A DNA stretch of 64,000 bases, from assembly GCA_946902985.2 (NCBI GenBank), contig OX336389.2:174292704-174356703 (forward strand). Direction: 5' to 3'. Positions 1-10,428 of the stretch are shown piece after piece. Each line of letters begins with the position of its first letter. The stretch's first letter is position 1. A model generated the notes under the pieces. That model made no database searches. It was given only the letters and a program-made list of their open reading frames with translations, and had not been told where the DNA came from. Both the position numbers and the translations under genes were made by a program. This DNA is from Meconema thalassinum. Lineage: Eukaryota > Arthropoda > Insecta > Orthoptera > Tettigoniidae.

Positions 1-7
1 ACCCTTA

Positions 8-65
8 AGGCTTGGTTTCCTCCAGTAGCGGTACCGCTTTCTAGCGGCCGTAATGTGACGGCGAA
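8..65 (+). repeat. Harbinger left terminal inverted repeat
   Basis: Matches the reverse complement of 3117-3174 with two differences over 58 bp. It contains the perfect 12-bp palindrome AGCGGTACCGCT, a plausible binding site for the transposase or its MADF partner (inference). Confidence 0.93.
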
Positions 66-247
66 TGGCGTATAGAAACTGGGGACCGTCTTGACGGTGA
101 ACAATGGTGTAAAGCTAGAGCTAATTATCAGTGTGACGAAGCGACCCGAATACCCACGACCGCTGCCGATCATCCATCCATCCCCAGTCAGCTGTTCCTC
201 GTTGAGGCAGACTAGCGCAGCGGGGCAATAAGAACGTTGAATAAGAA

Positions 248-2506
248 ATGGATGATCTTGACATTGCACTCGTAATAATTTTGGAAGAAGAAGAGTCATC
301 CGAAGACGATAGGGAACGTTCGGGTGCGAGTGATATTTTTAAAAGGCGTCCTACAGAAGGTGCATATGAAATGTTAGTGCGTCGTCATCTGCACTGCAAT
401 GAAGATAAATTCAGAGAATATTTTCGGTTGACACCAGTGTTATTTGACTATGTTCTGAATTACATAAAGGATGCCATCACTTCAGTACCATACAACAGAA
501 ACTAAAGACCAATATCTCCTGAACAGAAACTCTGTGCATTTTTAAGGTTAGTTTAGTATATTAATTAACAACAATATATTATAATATTTCGTTTTTCATA
601 TACCGTATCTATAAACTGACTATTGTTATTTTAAATTACATCGGTTATATCATTTAACAACAATGTCGAGTGTGTTAGTTCGCTTGGCTCATTTTCTGTA
701 AATGTCAACTGTCCGGTTGGTGCAGGAGACATTACATCTCCTATACTTTCACTGTGACTGCTGCTAGGCCTAGATGTTCTTGATGTTGGGTCGTTAGATA
801 AATGCCGTAATTCAGCATTACCAACCAGCGTGGAAATTTGCATCCTCAGTTGTACTTGTACATGTCGAGAAAGTTCTTTTACACTTTTCGCCATAGACAT
901 GAAAAAATGATCGGTTTCGTCTAATTGTGCCGTGGAATTTACGTTCCGCTCGGCTATTTGTTTCAGCAGCTGCAGTCGTTCATCAGAATGCGCTGATCTT
1001 TTCCTCTTTTTTGGTGGCTCCATCTCTTTACGAACGTTCTCCGCCTCATCTTCCTCCAAGTTTATCAAGTCACTTCCTTCTTTGTAGACCTGGGTATCCT
1101 CCTCTACAGTAGGAGTTCCGTTGATGTCTACATCTTCACAGCCCTTATCACCAACAACATTGGTAATCGTGGTGAAATACGGAATAATATGATCATTAGT
1201 AAAATAAACACTAAAGCCCACGAATAGTGATCCAATATGTATCTGTTCTACTGAAAATGTATTAGCCCTATTTAGTTTTGTGACAGTATATAATTTACGA
1301 TTAAACGTTCCTTTTCTTTACCTTCTTTTCAATGAACTGAAGTCATCTAAGAATGACAGAAGCACCGTTCTCTTCTTTGCTGCGTCACCAGCGGAGCCAG
1401 TTATTGGTTTTCCTCTGCGTCTAACATAATCTCTTATGTAGGCCCACCTCTTGCTGCAGTCAACATCTGTAGAAGACATAAGCTGGGAGAAACAATTACA
1501 TTTAAATTTCAAAAACATCTCATGTTTTCCTTTCTTTCTTTCTTTCTTTCTTTCTTTTAGGTACGTGGCTACAGGAGAGTCATTTAGATCACTAGCTTTA
1601 CAATTTCGAATATCCCATTCCTGGATAAGTGTCATAATAAAGGAAGTTGCTCGCAGCATCACCACAACTATGTTCGGTATAGAACTGCCATCACCAACAG
1701 AAGGACAACTACGAAGAACTGCTAACGCATATTTATCAAGATGGAATTTCCCGAACTGTGTGGGGGCGATTGACGGGAAACACATAAGGATAAGGGCTCT
1801 CAAAAATAGTGGATCGGCATTCTTTAACTACAAGGAGTTTTATTCAATCGTTATGCTAGCGGTTGTCGATACTGATTGCAAATTCATTGCAATAGATATC
1901 GGATCTCATGGCAGAGAAGGAGACGCAGGTATCTACTTAAAAAGCAAACTAGGACAAAACATTCAAGGCAATCAGTTTAATATACCCCCACCGAAAACAT
2001 TGCCCGGAACAGATAATGCTGTACCTCATGTGATAGTTGGAGATGAAGCTTTTGCTTTACACGAACATTTGATGAAACCCTACCCCAGACAGCAATCTTT
2101 GAGTGATCCGTCGAAAGCTGTATTTAACTATCGACTATCGTGAGCTAGGAGAACGACTGAAAATACTTTTGGAATTTTATGCGCCTATTTTGGTTTTTTT
2201 TTCAGCCAGTCGCTACTGCCCCTGAAACTGCTGATAAGTTGATATGCAATCAACTTATCAGCAGTTTCAGGGGCAGTAGCGATTGCCTGTATTTTACATA
2301 ACATTTTACGAGAAGCAAAAGTACCCCCTCCTGCTCACGTGCATGTTGATGATGCACTTCCACATCCTGCAGAAAAATTGTTCCCACTAGCAGCAAATAA
2401 CGTTCGCATACGAAATTCACCCATGCAAATCCGAGAAATATTTAAAAACTATTTCAATGGTCCTGGTCCTGTTGAATGGCAGAATAATTATGCAGCACAT
2501 TACTGA
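248..2506 (+). pseudogene. Harbinger transposase (DDE_Tnp_4 type), two exons, inactivated
   Basis: Exon 1 runs 248-546 and exon 2 1561-2506. The donor GTTAGT and the acceptor after a long pyrimidine tract (CTTTTAG) join in phase as ...CAFLR/YVATGES. Exon 1 carries the acidic N-terminus and the start of the helix-turn-helix region. Exon 2 carries FRSLALQFRISHSWIS (HTH), AIDGKH (first Asp), DIGSHGREGDAGIY (second Asp region), GDEAFAL, RTTENTFGIL (catalytic Glu) and LHNILRE. At least four lesions are visible: an in-frame TAA near 503, a TGA at 2141-2143 just before the Glu motif, a frame slip in the T run 2194-2202, and an inserted inverted copy at 2249-2282. It would normally cut and paste the element. 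It is clearly dead here, although the lesions are few, so inactivation is fairly recent. Confidence 0.92.
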
Positions 2507-2943
2507 AATCTTAATTGTTACTCACTGCAAACGATTTAACCTGGTGATGTTGAGTGACCGAAGTGTATTTTATTCTGTTAAAACATTACTAAACATCCTA
2601 TAATCCAATTAATTAATTAATTAATTAATGTTTAACAAGGTATACAATGCAGGCCAGTCATTTTGTTGTACGATGTAATTATACGATAAATAAGGTATAT
2701 GTTGTGATTTTTAGCAGATGCCAATTATAATTACAATGTATCAACATAACCCTAAAAATTAAATACTCTATATATCATACCTGTTTTCTTAAGTATACCG
2801 CCAATATCACGCCAAAGATGTTGCTTCATTTGGGCTTGTCTGTAATCTTTAATCTTCACATTATACAATGCCTCATGATTCTTTACGAAATCTATTAATA
2901 TTTCCTCTTCTTCCATACTCCAATATATCATTTTATTAGTCAT
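631..2943 (-). CDS. Harbinger accessory MADF/Myb-SANT-like protein, three exons
   Basis: I model complement(join(631..1210,1322..1466,2781..2943)), 295 residues. Both introns have GT/AG ends on the minus strand (donors GTATGA and GTAAAG, acceptors CTACAG and CTTTAG), and the phases join exactly: ...ILKKT/DVDCSKRW... and ...SSLKR/SVYFTND.... The first half is a MADF domain (W.MEEEEILIDFVKNH ... LWRDIGGILKK ... CSKRWAYIRDYVRRR ... LLSFLDDF). The last exon has an acidic stretch, a basic nuclear signal (PPKKRKRS) and a C-terminal region that probably mediates protein contacts. In Harbinger elements this protein binds the ends and brings in the transposase. Start chosen at MTNKM (2943); an upstream ATG at 3018 is possible. 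All three exons are open, unlike the transposase. The gene is interlocked with the transposase introns. Confidence 0.82.
2210..2282. repeat. Perfect 34-bp inverted repeat inside transposase exon
   Basis: Arms 2210-2243 and 2249-2282 are perfect reverse complements with a 5-nt spacer. The left arm is the true coding sequence (reads PVATAPETADKLI in the family frame). The right arm interrupts the ORF, and family-like sequence resumes afterwards as IACILHNILRE. Confidence 0.93.
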
Positions 2944-3116
2944 GACTACTTTCAGCACGCACCGTACACCGTACAAAAACGTTGACGAACTGTTTGCTAC
3001 CGCACTCACGACCGTCATATGAATGACGCCACCGCAACTTTATGTGACGGTGGTAGTCAACGCTTCCCAGAAAACCACTCGCCTTTGTTTCCATGCGGAA
3101 CGTTTTCGTGACGTCA

Positions 3117-3174
3117 TTCGACGTCACATTGCGGCCGCTAGAAAGCGGTACCGCTACTGGAGGAAACCAAGCCT
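3117..3174 (-). repeat. Harbinger right terminal inverted repeat
   Basis: Partner of the left repeat. It keeps the internal AGCGGTACCGCT palindrome and is followed directly by the TTA target duplication. Confidence 0.93.
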
Positions 3175-3177
3175 TTA

Positions 3178-3713
3178 GCTGACCCAGGGAGAGCAGCCCG
3201 ACCGCCACTATAGACGCGCTAGCCCCAGCAGTACCAAGCTGATTCCCCTACCAAAAATTAATCGACGAGGCAATGGACAATATATTGATGCATGACACAC
3301 CTCACATACTAACAAACCCCTCATGTCCTTCCACTTGCATGTGCATGTGCTATCACAAAGATGCCAGGTTTTGCGTGTAAGCAAACTTTCCTTTAAGCCT
3401 TTGCGGATTTCCCCTGGCCCTTCATTCAACCTCAACCAACAACCAATATTATCCAAACACCTATGGTGCCTGGTAAATTGCGGAGCACTGGGACAGGCGC
3501 AATGCGTCAAAGGGCAAATCCTTCCACATCCCCATTCTGTCTCTTCTACTATCGTAGACTAACAGCTGTCGGATGCAGCAGTAGTAAGGTCGGCTGTCAC
3601 GCGGGGGGCGCGGGAACCTTTCGCCGCCACCCCCCCCGAAAAGAAAGAAAAGAACCATGCTACCATTGTACGACTACGCTCTACTATGTGAGGTACCCCT
3701 GAAGCGGAGTGAC
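3178..3713. other. Anonymous flank of Harbinger, no gene seen
   Basis: Relatively GC-rich sequence with C and G runs near 3601-3640. Short open frames overlap on both strands without recognisable motifs. It may contain the 5' end of the mariner-type element whose coding remnant starts at 3714, but no inverted repeat was found. Confidence 0.5.
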
Positions 3714-4325
3714 ATGTACAGCAACGAGGAAAAATTGCACATGCTCCTTATTTACGGAGAGTGTAAACGAAATGCGACGTCAGCTGTAGCGTTATACGTG
3801 GAAACCCGAAAGGTATCCGATGCGACAGTGTCCATCACGAGCTACTCATCGTAGATTGTGTAGTCACCTATTATCTGACGGACACTGGATGGCTCGGGAA
3901 TTAAATAGAAACAAACAAGCAAGCAACAGATGAAGCAATGACAATAGATGTCCTTGCGGCGGTGGCGCACAATCCACATATCAGCAGAAGAGACATTTTA
4001 AGAGGTGCAGGAATAAGCCAGCCAAGTGTCGTTCGTATTTTGCCGAGGCACAAGTTTCACCCGTACGACATCTCATTTTACCAGGAACTGTATGAACGTG
4101 ATTATGACGAGGGTGAATTTCTGTCGGTCGTTTCTTGTGCGTGTACGAGATAACAGACAATTTCTCCAGCGAGTTCTTTTCACTGACGAAGCCACGTTCA
4201 GCAACAATGGCAACATCAACCTTAGGAGCATGCACTACTGGGCTACGGAGAACCCACGATGGCTGAGGCAGGTAAAACATCAGAGGCAGTGGAGTGTTAA
4301 TGTGTGAATGTGGGATACTGGGGGA
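3714..4325 (+). pseudogene. Mariner-type transposase with DUF4817-like N-terminus, decayed and truncated
   Basis: The start reads MYSNEEKLHMLLIYGECKRN, typical of the helix-turn-helix (DUF4817) found at the start of insect mariner-type transposases. After frameshifts come VLAAVAHNPHISRRDILRG (second HTH), RHKFHPYDISFYQELYE, VLFTDEATFSNNG (first catalytic Asp), MHYWATENPRWLRQVKHQ and WSVNVWCGILGDN, where it stops. The C-terminal half with the other two Asp residues is missing. Pieces are in several frames, so it is an old copy. A foldback mariner derivative sits just downstream at 4350. Confidence 0.85.
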
Positions 4326-4349
4326 CAATTCCTCCAGCGAGTTCATGTA

Positions 4350-4922
4350 CGAGGCACGTCCAGAAAGTAAGTTCCGTTTGGTAATAAAATTAAATTGTGT
4401 ACAGATACATAAAAATTATTTATTGCACAATATTCTACACCTCTTAAACTACTTTTTCACAAAACTGCCGAACTTTTGCAGGCATTTGTCTTAGCGTGGC
4501 ACAAGATTTTTGGATACCTTCTTCATAGAAGTTTGCCGCCGACCATAAACGAGAGTGAAGACTCCCCTGTAAGATATCCTACTGTTTGGCCACCACTGTT
4601 AGGCAAATTGCGTATGTGGTCAGGAGAACTCCTAAACATACGCAGTTCTCCTGGTAAGCACGCAATTTGCCTAGCAGTGGTGGCCAAATTGCAGGATATC
4701 TTACAGTGGAGTCTTCACTCTCGTTTATGGTCGGCGGCAAACTTCTATGAAGAAGGTAACCAAAAACTTGTGCCACGCTATGACAAATGCCTGCAAACGT
4801 TCGGCAGTTATGTGGAAAAGTAGTTTAAGAGGTGTAGAATATTGTGCAATAAATAATTTTTCTGTATCTGTACACAATTTAATTTTATTACCAAACGGAA
4901 CTTACTTTCTGGATGTGCCTCG
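4350..4922. mobile_element. Foldback (palindromic) mariner derivative
   Basis: A 573-bp near-perfect hairpin with arms 4350-4630 and 4644-4922 and a 13-nt loop, flanked by TA (4348-4349 and 4923-4924). The ends read CGAGGCACGTCCAGAAAGTA, a mariner-like terminus. The right arm on the plus strand still encodes a mariner C-terminus (NFYEEGNQKLVPRYDKC... GSYVEK, stop), and the left arm holds the same piece inverted. The element is therefore two head-to-head copies of one mariner 3' end. Confidence 0.88.
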
Positions 4923-4924
4923 TA

Positions 4925-5295
4925 TATGACCTCCCCCAGTGCTGTCAAACTCAGACGCTTTGAAGGACTTTCTAGATATATTTGGAGTCTTGAAAAGCAT
5001 TCCAATAAATTAAGTCAATCATTAATAATTTTAAAAAAGGCCTAGGCATTATTTGCATCAAGCACGATCATTTATCTAACCGTTCATTTGACCAGGTTTT
5101 TAACGTTTTAATTTACACGTAAGAAAATACGTGATTAACAAACTATTTAAATTATGTGTAACATAAATTTTAAATATGACGGTTAATACAGTAACATTTT
5201 AATTGTTGATTACAGTGCAACGTGTAGCTTTTTCTTACCAGAAGCTGGAACTCGCTAATAATAATATGTTTACGTCTATTTTAGCCATTGTGTAT
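4925..5295. other. AT-rich spacer, nothing recognised
   Basis: No open frame with recognisable motifs and no repeat partner noticed in this window. Confidence 0.5.
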
Positions 5296-5466
5296 TTAGA
5301 GACGCCACGGTGCCGGAATTTTGTACTGAAGGGGATCTTTAACGTGGCAGTAAATTTACTGTTTCGGGTCTCTCGCATTTAAGCACCCTCAAGTGCCAAC
5401 TGACTGCACCGAGATCCGACTCTGCAAGGTTGAATACGAGAACCTCACCGCTGCACCACGCAGCCA
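5296..5466 (-). mobile_element. tRNA-derived SINE, family A, minus copy
   Basis: Reverse-complement match to the better copy at 55722: shares the GTGCCGGAATTTTG... block, the AACGTGGCAGTAAAT block and the head ending GCAGCCA. The tRNA-like head is at the right end. Diverged. Confidence 0.8.
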
Positions 5467-6062
5467 GCCAAAGTTTTGTAACAAATTATCAATATTAGGA
5501 GAAATATCTTTGGAACACACCACTTTTAAAACTGAAAACAAATGGGTGTGTATTGCTTTCAAAAGAATTAACTGGATTCATTCTTTGGGAAACAGTTTTT
5601 CAAATGGGTATGTTGCACCGAGAATTCATGCAGCTATATTATGAATGTTTTATACTTGTCCTTCCAAATACAATGGTAGATTCTACAAGATTAATTTCAA
5701 TATGTTTGTGATTTAAGCTAGTCGTGGGCGGCAGAAACCAGCTCGAAGGACCGCGATTTTAGGACCGCTGATCTGCCCCCTGCGCGGTTGCATAATAAGG
5801 GTAGTAAAACAACAAACCACCTCGAAGCGGAACACTCATCCAGTCCACAAAAATAGAAATTTGTTTCTATTTGTGTCTTAAAAGAGCGGAAATAATGTAT
5901 AGTCCAAATGCCACATTGAATAAAAGGACCTCTTTCGATATGAGTTGGTTTGAACTCATTTTTGTACAATTGACGGACATTCTCTGACATTTTCAGCACT
6001 TACATAATAGATATTAAAATAGTTATTCTTATCAAAGTTTAGAAATCTGTGCTGTGGTATCA
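5467..6062. other. Spacer between two SINE-A copies, nothing recognised
   Basis: AT-rich, no supported gene. Short open frames lack motifs. Confidence 0.5.
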
Positions 6063-6236
6063 GAGGCGCCAGGGTGCCGGAATTTTGTCCTAAAGCGGAT
6101 CGTCAACGTGCCAGTAAATCGAATAACACTGATCTCTCATAAACAAGTACCCATTCCAACCGATTGCGCCGTGATTAGATCCTGTACCTTTGGGCTTTAT
6201 AGGCAACCGACTTAACGGCTACGCCTCGCAGCCAAC
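6063..6236 (-). mobile_element. tRNA-derived SINE, family A, minus copy
   Basis: Same orientation as the 5296 copy. Recognised by GGTGCCGGAATTTTGTCC, AACGTGCCAGTAAAT and the head remnant CCTCGCAGCCAACC at the right end. Confidence 0.75.
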
Positions 6237-6269
6237 CGATGCAAATATTGAGTTCTGCCCTATGGTGGG

Positions 6270-6422
6270 CTTTAAATTATAATAATCACTAAATTATGTC
6301 GCTTATTCTTCGTAAATCATAGAATCCATGATTTGACTTCACTGAAAATCAAATCCCGTGGTTCGTTGAAGGAAGATGCCATCTCGCGGGAGGCGTCTTA
6401 ATCGTCGATATTGAAAGCTATG
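6270..6422 (+). repeat. Dispersed repeat shared with 63415-63547
   Basis: Aligns along its length with 63415-63547, including CCCGTGGTTCG, GATG.CATCTCG.GGGAGG and GTCTTAATC, both ending TATTGAAA.CTAT. Family not recognised. Confidence 0.75.
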
Positions 6423-7015
6423 CAGGGTGTTTCACCTAAGTTGACCACCTCACATATCTACTGATCCGCTTGAGATATCGACATTCTGTTTTTGAATGCG
6501 TCAATCGTATAAAGGGGCTCATAAAACACCGTCCATTTTGTCTCCATCACCTACGTATTTACCGCGAAACCGGTAGCAACGTTGTTTTTTTTAAGGGAAC
6601 TATACTAATTGCACCCAATAGAACAGTTAAGAATCAAGCGGAACGTTCAGTGATCTGCAGGTTTTGCACATCCGACGAGTACTTTCGGAGATAATAACGG
6701 TTTTCATTTCTGTCGGCATTTGACCCACTCCTTGCTGACAAACACAGACCTGTACAGTACCTCCTAGTTAAATCGGAAATAGACGAGATAACACAGTGAA
6801 ATTGTAAGTATTCAAGCATTTCCAACGCACAGGGAAATGTACAGTCGCCCAAACATTGGTTGAGTGCATGGTATTTAGGAAGTCTCTCTCGGGTACATCT
6901 ACTCTTGCGCTAAGCGACCTTGCTCGGTTGACGTGTTCATGAACAGCATCCCATGTTCGAATACACCGAGTGCGACAGTTTACCACAAGTGCAGATGAGC
7001 TGAGAGATATGTTAG
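6423..7015. other. No gene seen; possible solo transposon end at 6424
   Basis: Starts with GCAGGGTGTTTCACCTAAG, which resembles the ends of several insect DNA transposons, but no partner was found. Nothing else supported. Confidence 0.4.
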
Positions 7016-7098
7016 GAGGGGCACGGACATCGTGGTCATTTAGCCCAGAGTGCTTGTGCGTGTGTGAGTGATTCTTTTCTGATAACCTATGTTATTGT
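7016..7098 (-). mobile_element. SINE family B tail fragment
   Basis: Matches the tail of the 15256 copy (CATGGTCATTTAGGCCC..., GTGCTTGTGCGTGTGT, GTTATTGTG). It ends exactly where the Penelope-like element begins. Confidence 0.7.
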
Positions 7099-7241
7099 GT
7101 TGCCTTAGTAAACAAAAGTTCTACCTTTCGGTTCGTGATGAATTATTTTTAAGTCGGTTTCAATGTTAGTGAAACTGTGTCCCGCGTCGCACATGTGTGT
7201 TGGAATATGAAAGCTCATTATCTTTACGTTCGATAGTTATG

Positions 7242-7639
7242 TCTGAATTGACCATTTACAACAACCACATACTCACTCCAAACAAGCAAATTCCAGTATC
7301 TTAACAAAACATCACATAGACTACAACAAACAAATTCTGTTGAGTTGCATTATGTTAACTAATACTGCAACTAAATAAGTGTAAATATTGTAATTATTTC
7401 CACCCATACTTTCAGACATAGATTTTATAGTCTAAGTGTAATAGGTCTGATGATGATGATGATGATCGCTTGACGATCGTAACTGGTCATCCAAGTGTTT
7501 TTATTAATCTCATGTATTTATTTTTTTCAGGACAAGGGAATAACCCATCTTATTTGGGTACAATCGTGTTGACCGACTGAAAAGCATCAAACTTTTGTTT
7601 ACTAAGGCAACACTGAAAATGGCTTCAAACACCATAATG
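7242..7639 (+). repeat. PLE left pseudo-LTR
   Basis: Direct repeat of 10429-10837, starting TCTGAATTG and ending CACCATAATG. It has an expanded GAT run inside the CTGATGA motif and GTAA in place of GAAA, so its hammerhead-like core is damaged. It holds a T-run plus CAGG that resembles a splice acceptor, conserved in the right copy. Confidence 0.9.
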
Positions 7640-7842
7640 TTCACGGCTAGTCAGGCAAATCGTGAAACCAAGAGATTCAAATTACTCAGGCTCAAACTCA
7701 TGAACTTAGAGAAGTCAATTTGGTTTAAAAAAAATGCATAGAACTGAAACTTACTCCAAAATACGCACCAATTCAAACCTACCAGCGTCTATCATTTCAT
7801 CAAAACATGCCAAAGCGCTATGAATAAAAAACGAATTGAGGT

Positions 7843-9992
7843 TTGCGTGCATTAGAAAACAAACAAAACATCAACCAACAATTGTACGACATTCAATTGC
7901 AATTAAGTAATTTCTGGCATGCATCCCAATGTAGCAGCTTCACTGAGTATATACATGACACTGTCAAAATAAGAGCAACGAGAAAGCACGAATCGCTCGA
8001 AATTAAATTAAGAAGATTAGGAGAAACACAAAACACTGAACCCTATGAACAACACACGAATAACAATGAATTCAACTTCCACAGCAGAGTTAATAACAGA
8101 AAGAACGTAATATTTTCCACACAAGAAATGAATATGTTAGACAAAGGGTTGAGATATAATTGCACGGACTCACACACGAACCACAATATTAAAGAATTAA
8201 TCGCAGACATTGAGATAGCCAGTCATAAGCTTCCAGCAGAAGATAGGGAAATACCCAAATATCTGGCCACCAACGAAGCCAAAAAAGTCCACAAACGAGA
8301 GAGCGAAAGCAACAACACTCAAAGCAACAAACAACTCAAAGAGATTAAGTCATTGAAACAAAGAATAAAAGAACAAGACTTAGTCATCACGAAGGCAGAT
8401 AAGGGGAACACCACAGTAATTAATTCTGAACAAAACAGAATACATTGATAAAACAGTCGAAATTCTGAACAACAATGAAATCAAGGAACTAGAAAAAGAC
8501 CCCACCAACAAATTCCAAAAACAAATAAAAAGTGCGTTAAAAGGAACAGAATACATATTGACCAAAGCCGAAAAATAATAAATATGAACCCGAAAGTACC
8601 GTCATTGAGGGGACTACCAAAAGTACACAAAAAGGAGTGTCCAATGAGACCAATAGTTAATTGCAGGAACGCGCCAAATTCCAAATCAGTCAAGAATTAA
8701 TAAAAAAATTTAAACACCGCCTTTTCAATGACAAAAAAAATCTGTAAATAACACAACGGAATTAGTAACTGCATTAAACATGTTACAAATGAAACCTAGC
8801 TTGCGGCTAGTACCCTTCGATATAACTAACATGTAACCAACATTCCAATTAGTAAAGCAATCAATATTATCGAAAACAAGTTGATGTCCAACAACTCGGC
8901 AAAGAAACTGAAGAGGTCGTGAGATTATTGAGGGCCGTACTCAGCCAGAACTTGTTTATATTCGATAATAAAATATACACACAAACCGAGGGCCTAGCCA
9001 TGGGGTCACCACTAAGCGGGCTAATCGCCGACATCTTCATTAACACCCTGGAAAAACGTGTTCCTACAAAAGACCTCGACAAAGGGAATAGTAACGTGGA
9101 AAAGATACGTGGATGTCATTTGCATCTACGACACTGAATTAACAAGCGAAGAAACAATTCTCCAAACCATTAATAGCCTACACCACACAATCAAATTCAC
9201 TAAGGAATCCGAAACCGATCGGAAAATAAATTATCTCGACGAACGTCATGCAATTGACAATCAGTCCAATCACCCCAGTACGCATAAAGTAGCGGGGTTC
9301 AATTCAATGGCGCACAGGGCTTTAAACATACCCATGTCAAAAGACAATTACAATAAGGAAATCAGAATAATCACACAAAAAGGAAAACAATTTTCCGTCC
9401 AGCAAAAAGGAACAAATTATAGCCAGACATAAAAATAAAACGATTCAAAAGCCGGACAACAATGAGCAAATATTCGCGCGTTTCAATTATGTGAACGCGA
9501 ATACATATAAAATCACTAATCTGTTCAAAAAAAAAAACAAGGCATAAAAATAGCATTTACAACGAATAACACAGCCGGAAAGCATCTGCACAATAGTAAT
9601 CTCAAAAAACGAGAGCCGTATTCAAAGTCAGGGATATACTACATTACGTGCCAAAATACAGGTGTCAAGCAAACTACATCGGGAAGAATGGGAGAAGAAT
9701 GGATACACGATACAATGAACACAGAAATGCGCTAAAATACGGGGCGCACTCGGCCGTATGCGAACACATGTGCGACGTGGGACACAGTTTCACTAACATT
9801 GAAACAGACTTAAAAATAATTCATCACGAACCGAAAGGCAGAGCTCTTGACATAGAGGGAGCAATCGAGATACACTTAGCTAAAGGAAACAACCCCAATA
9901 ATTTAAACGAACCCTTTCATGGAGAATTCATCCCTCTTCACTCTACTAGAAAACACACCCCGTCAGAAACAAGACACAACATAACGACGTAG
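7843..9992 (+). pseudogene. PLE reverse transcriptase-GIY-YIG endonuclease, frameshifted
   Basis: N-terminal region 7843-8448 is open and ends with LVITKADKGNTTVI, a standard PLE RT opening. It continues in other frames with VPSLRGLPKVHK, MRPIVN, VPFDITNM (motif A, first catalytic Asp; a missing T at about 8834 creates TAA), TEGLAMGSPLSGLIADIF (motif B) and YVDVICIYD, where the expected YxDD has lost its second Asp. About 400 nt later the GIY-YIG domain appears: GIYYIT at about 9625, then YIGKNGRRMDTRYNEH and a C-terminal tail with the conserved EH...GH and ..EGAIEIHLA. The RT copies RNA to DNA and the nuclease nicks the target. At least three frameshifts and the lost Asp make it a pseudogene. 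Confidence 0.9.
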
Positions 9993-10428
9993 TCAAGCTA
10001 GATAAGGGATTAATAAGGGAAACATGTTATTGGATCAGGATGTACGATGTATATTTTTCTTCAATAAACCTAGGCCGGTATTAACGGCAGTATTCAAGGT
10101 GACGGGACATTCTCATTAGACAGTTTGCGCTTAAAGAGGGCTATTTATCTCATGCGTGGCGAGTTTGAAACCAGGTCTTTATTAGTTGAAGATTATCCTA
10201 AATACAGTAATATACACCACATTAGAGAGACTAGACTTGGCAACTTGTAGTTACATTTGTACGAGGAACACATGGCACTTCAGAATGCGAGAGGGGGAAT
10301 ATACCAATGAGATAAGGAACCCTCACACACAGGAATTTCCCTTCAGTCGAATGCAGACAGTGACCCAGTAAACTGCTCTCACCAGGACCGTGCAAGACTC
10401 AACCAGATAAGTAGCCTGTACAATAGAA

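Larger units (their letters stand above)
8..3174 (+). mobile_element. Full-length PIF/Harbinger DNA transposon
   Basis: The element begins AGGCTTGGTTTCC and ends with the reverse complement, and both ends are flanked by the 3-bp target duplication TTA (5-7 and 3175-3177), the hallmark of PIF/Harbinger. The terminal inverted repeats are about 58 bp with two mismatches. Inside are the two genes expected of the superfamily: a DDE transposase on the plus strand and a MADF/Myb-SANT-like DNA-binding protein on the minus strand. At 3167 bp it is a normal autonomous length. The ends look intact, so it could in principle still be mobilised in trans, but its own transposase is broken. Confidence 0.93.

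Noticed and set aside
3208..3702. Several overlapping 65-100 codon frames on both strands
   Set aside because: Mutually overlapping and without motifs. Explained by relatively GC-rich, stop-poor sequence.
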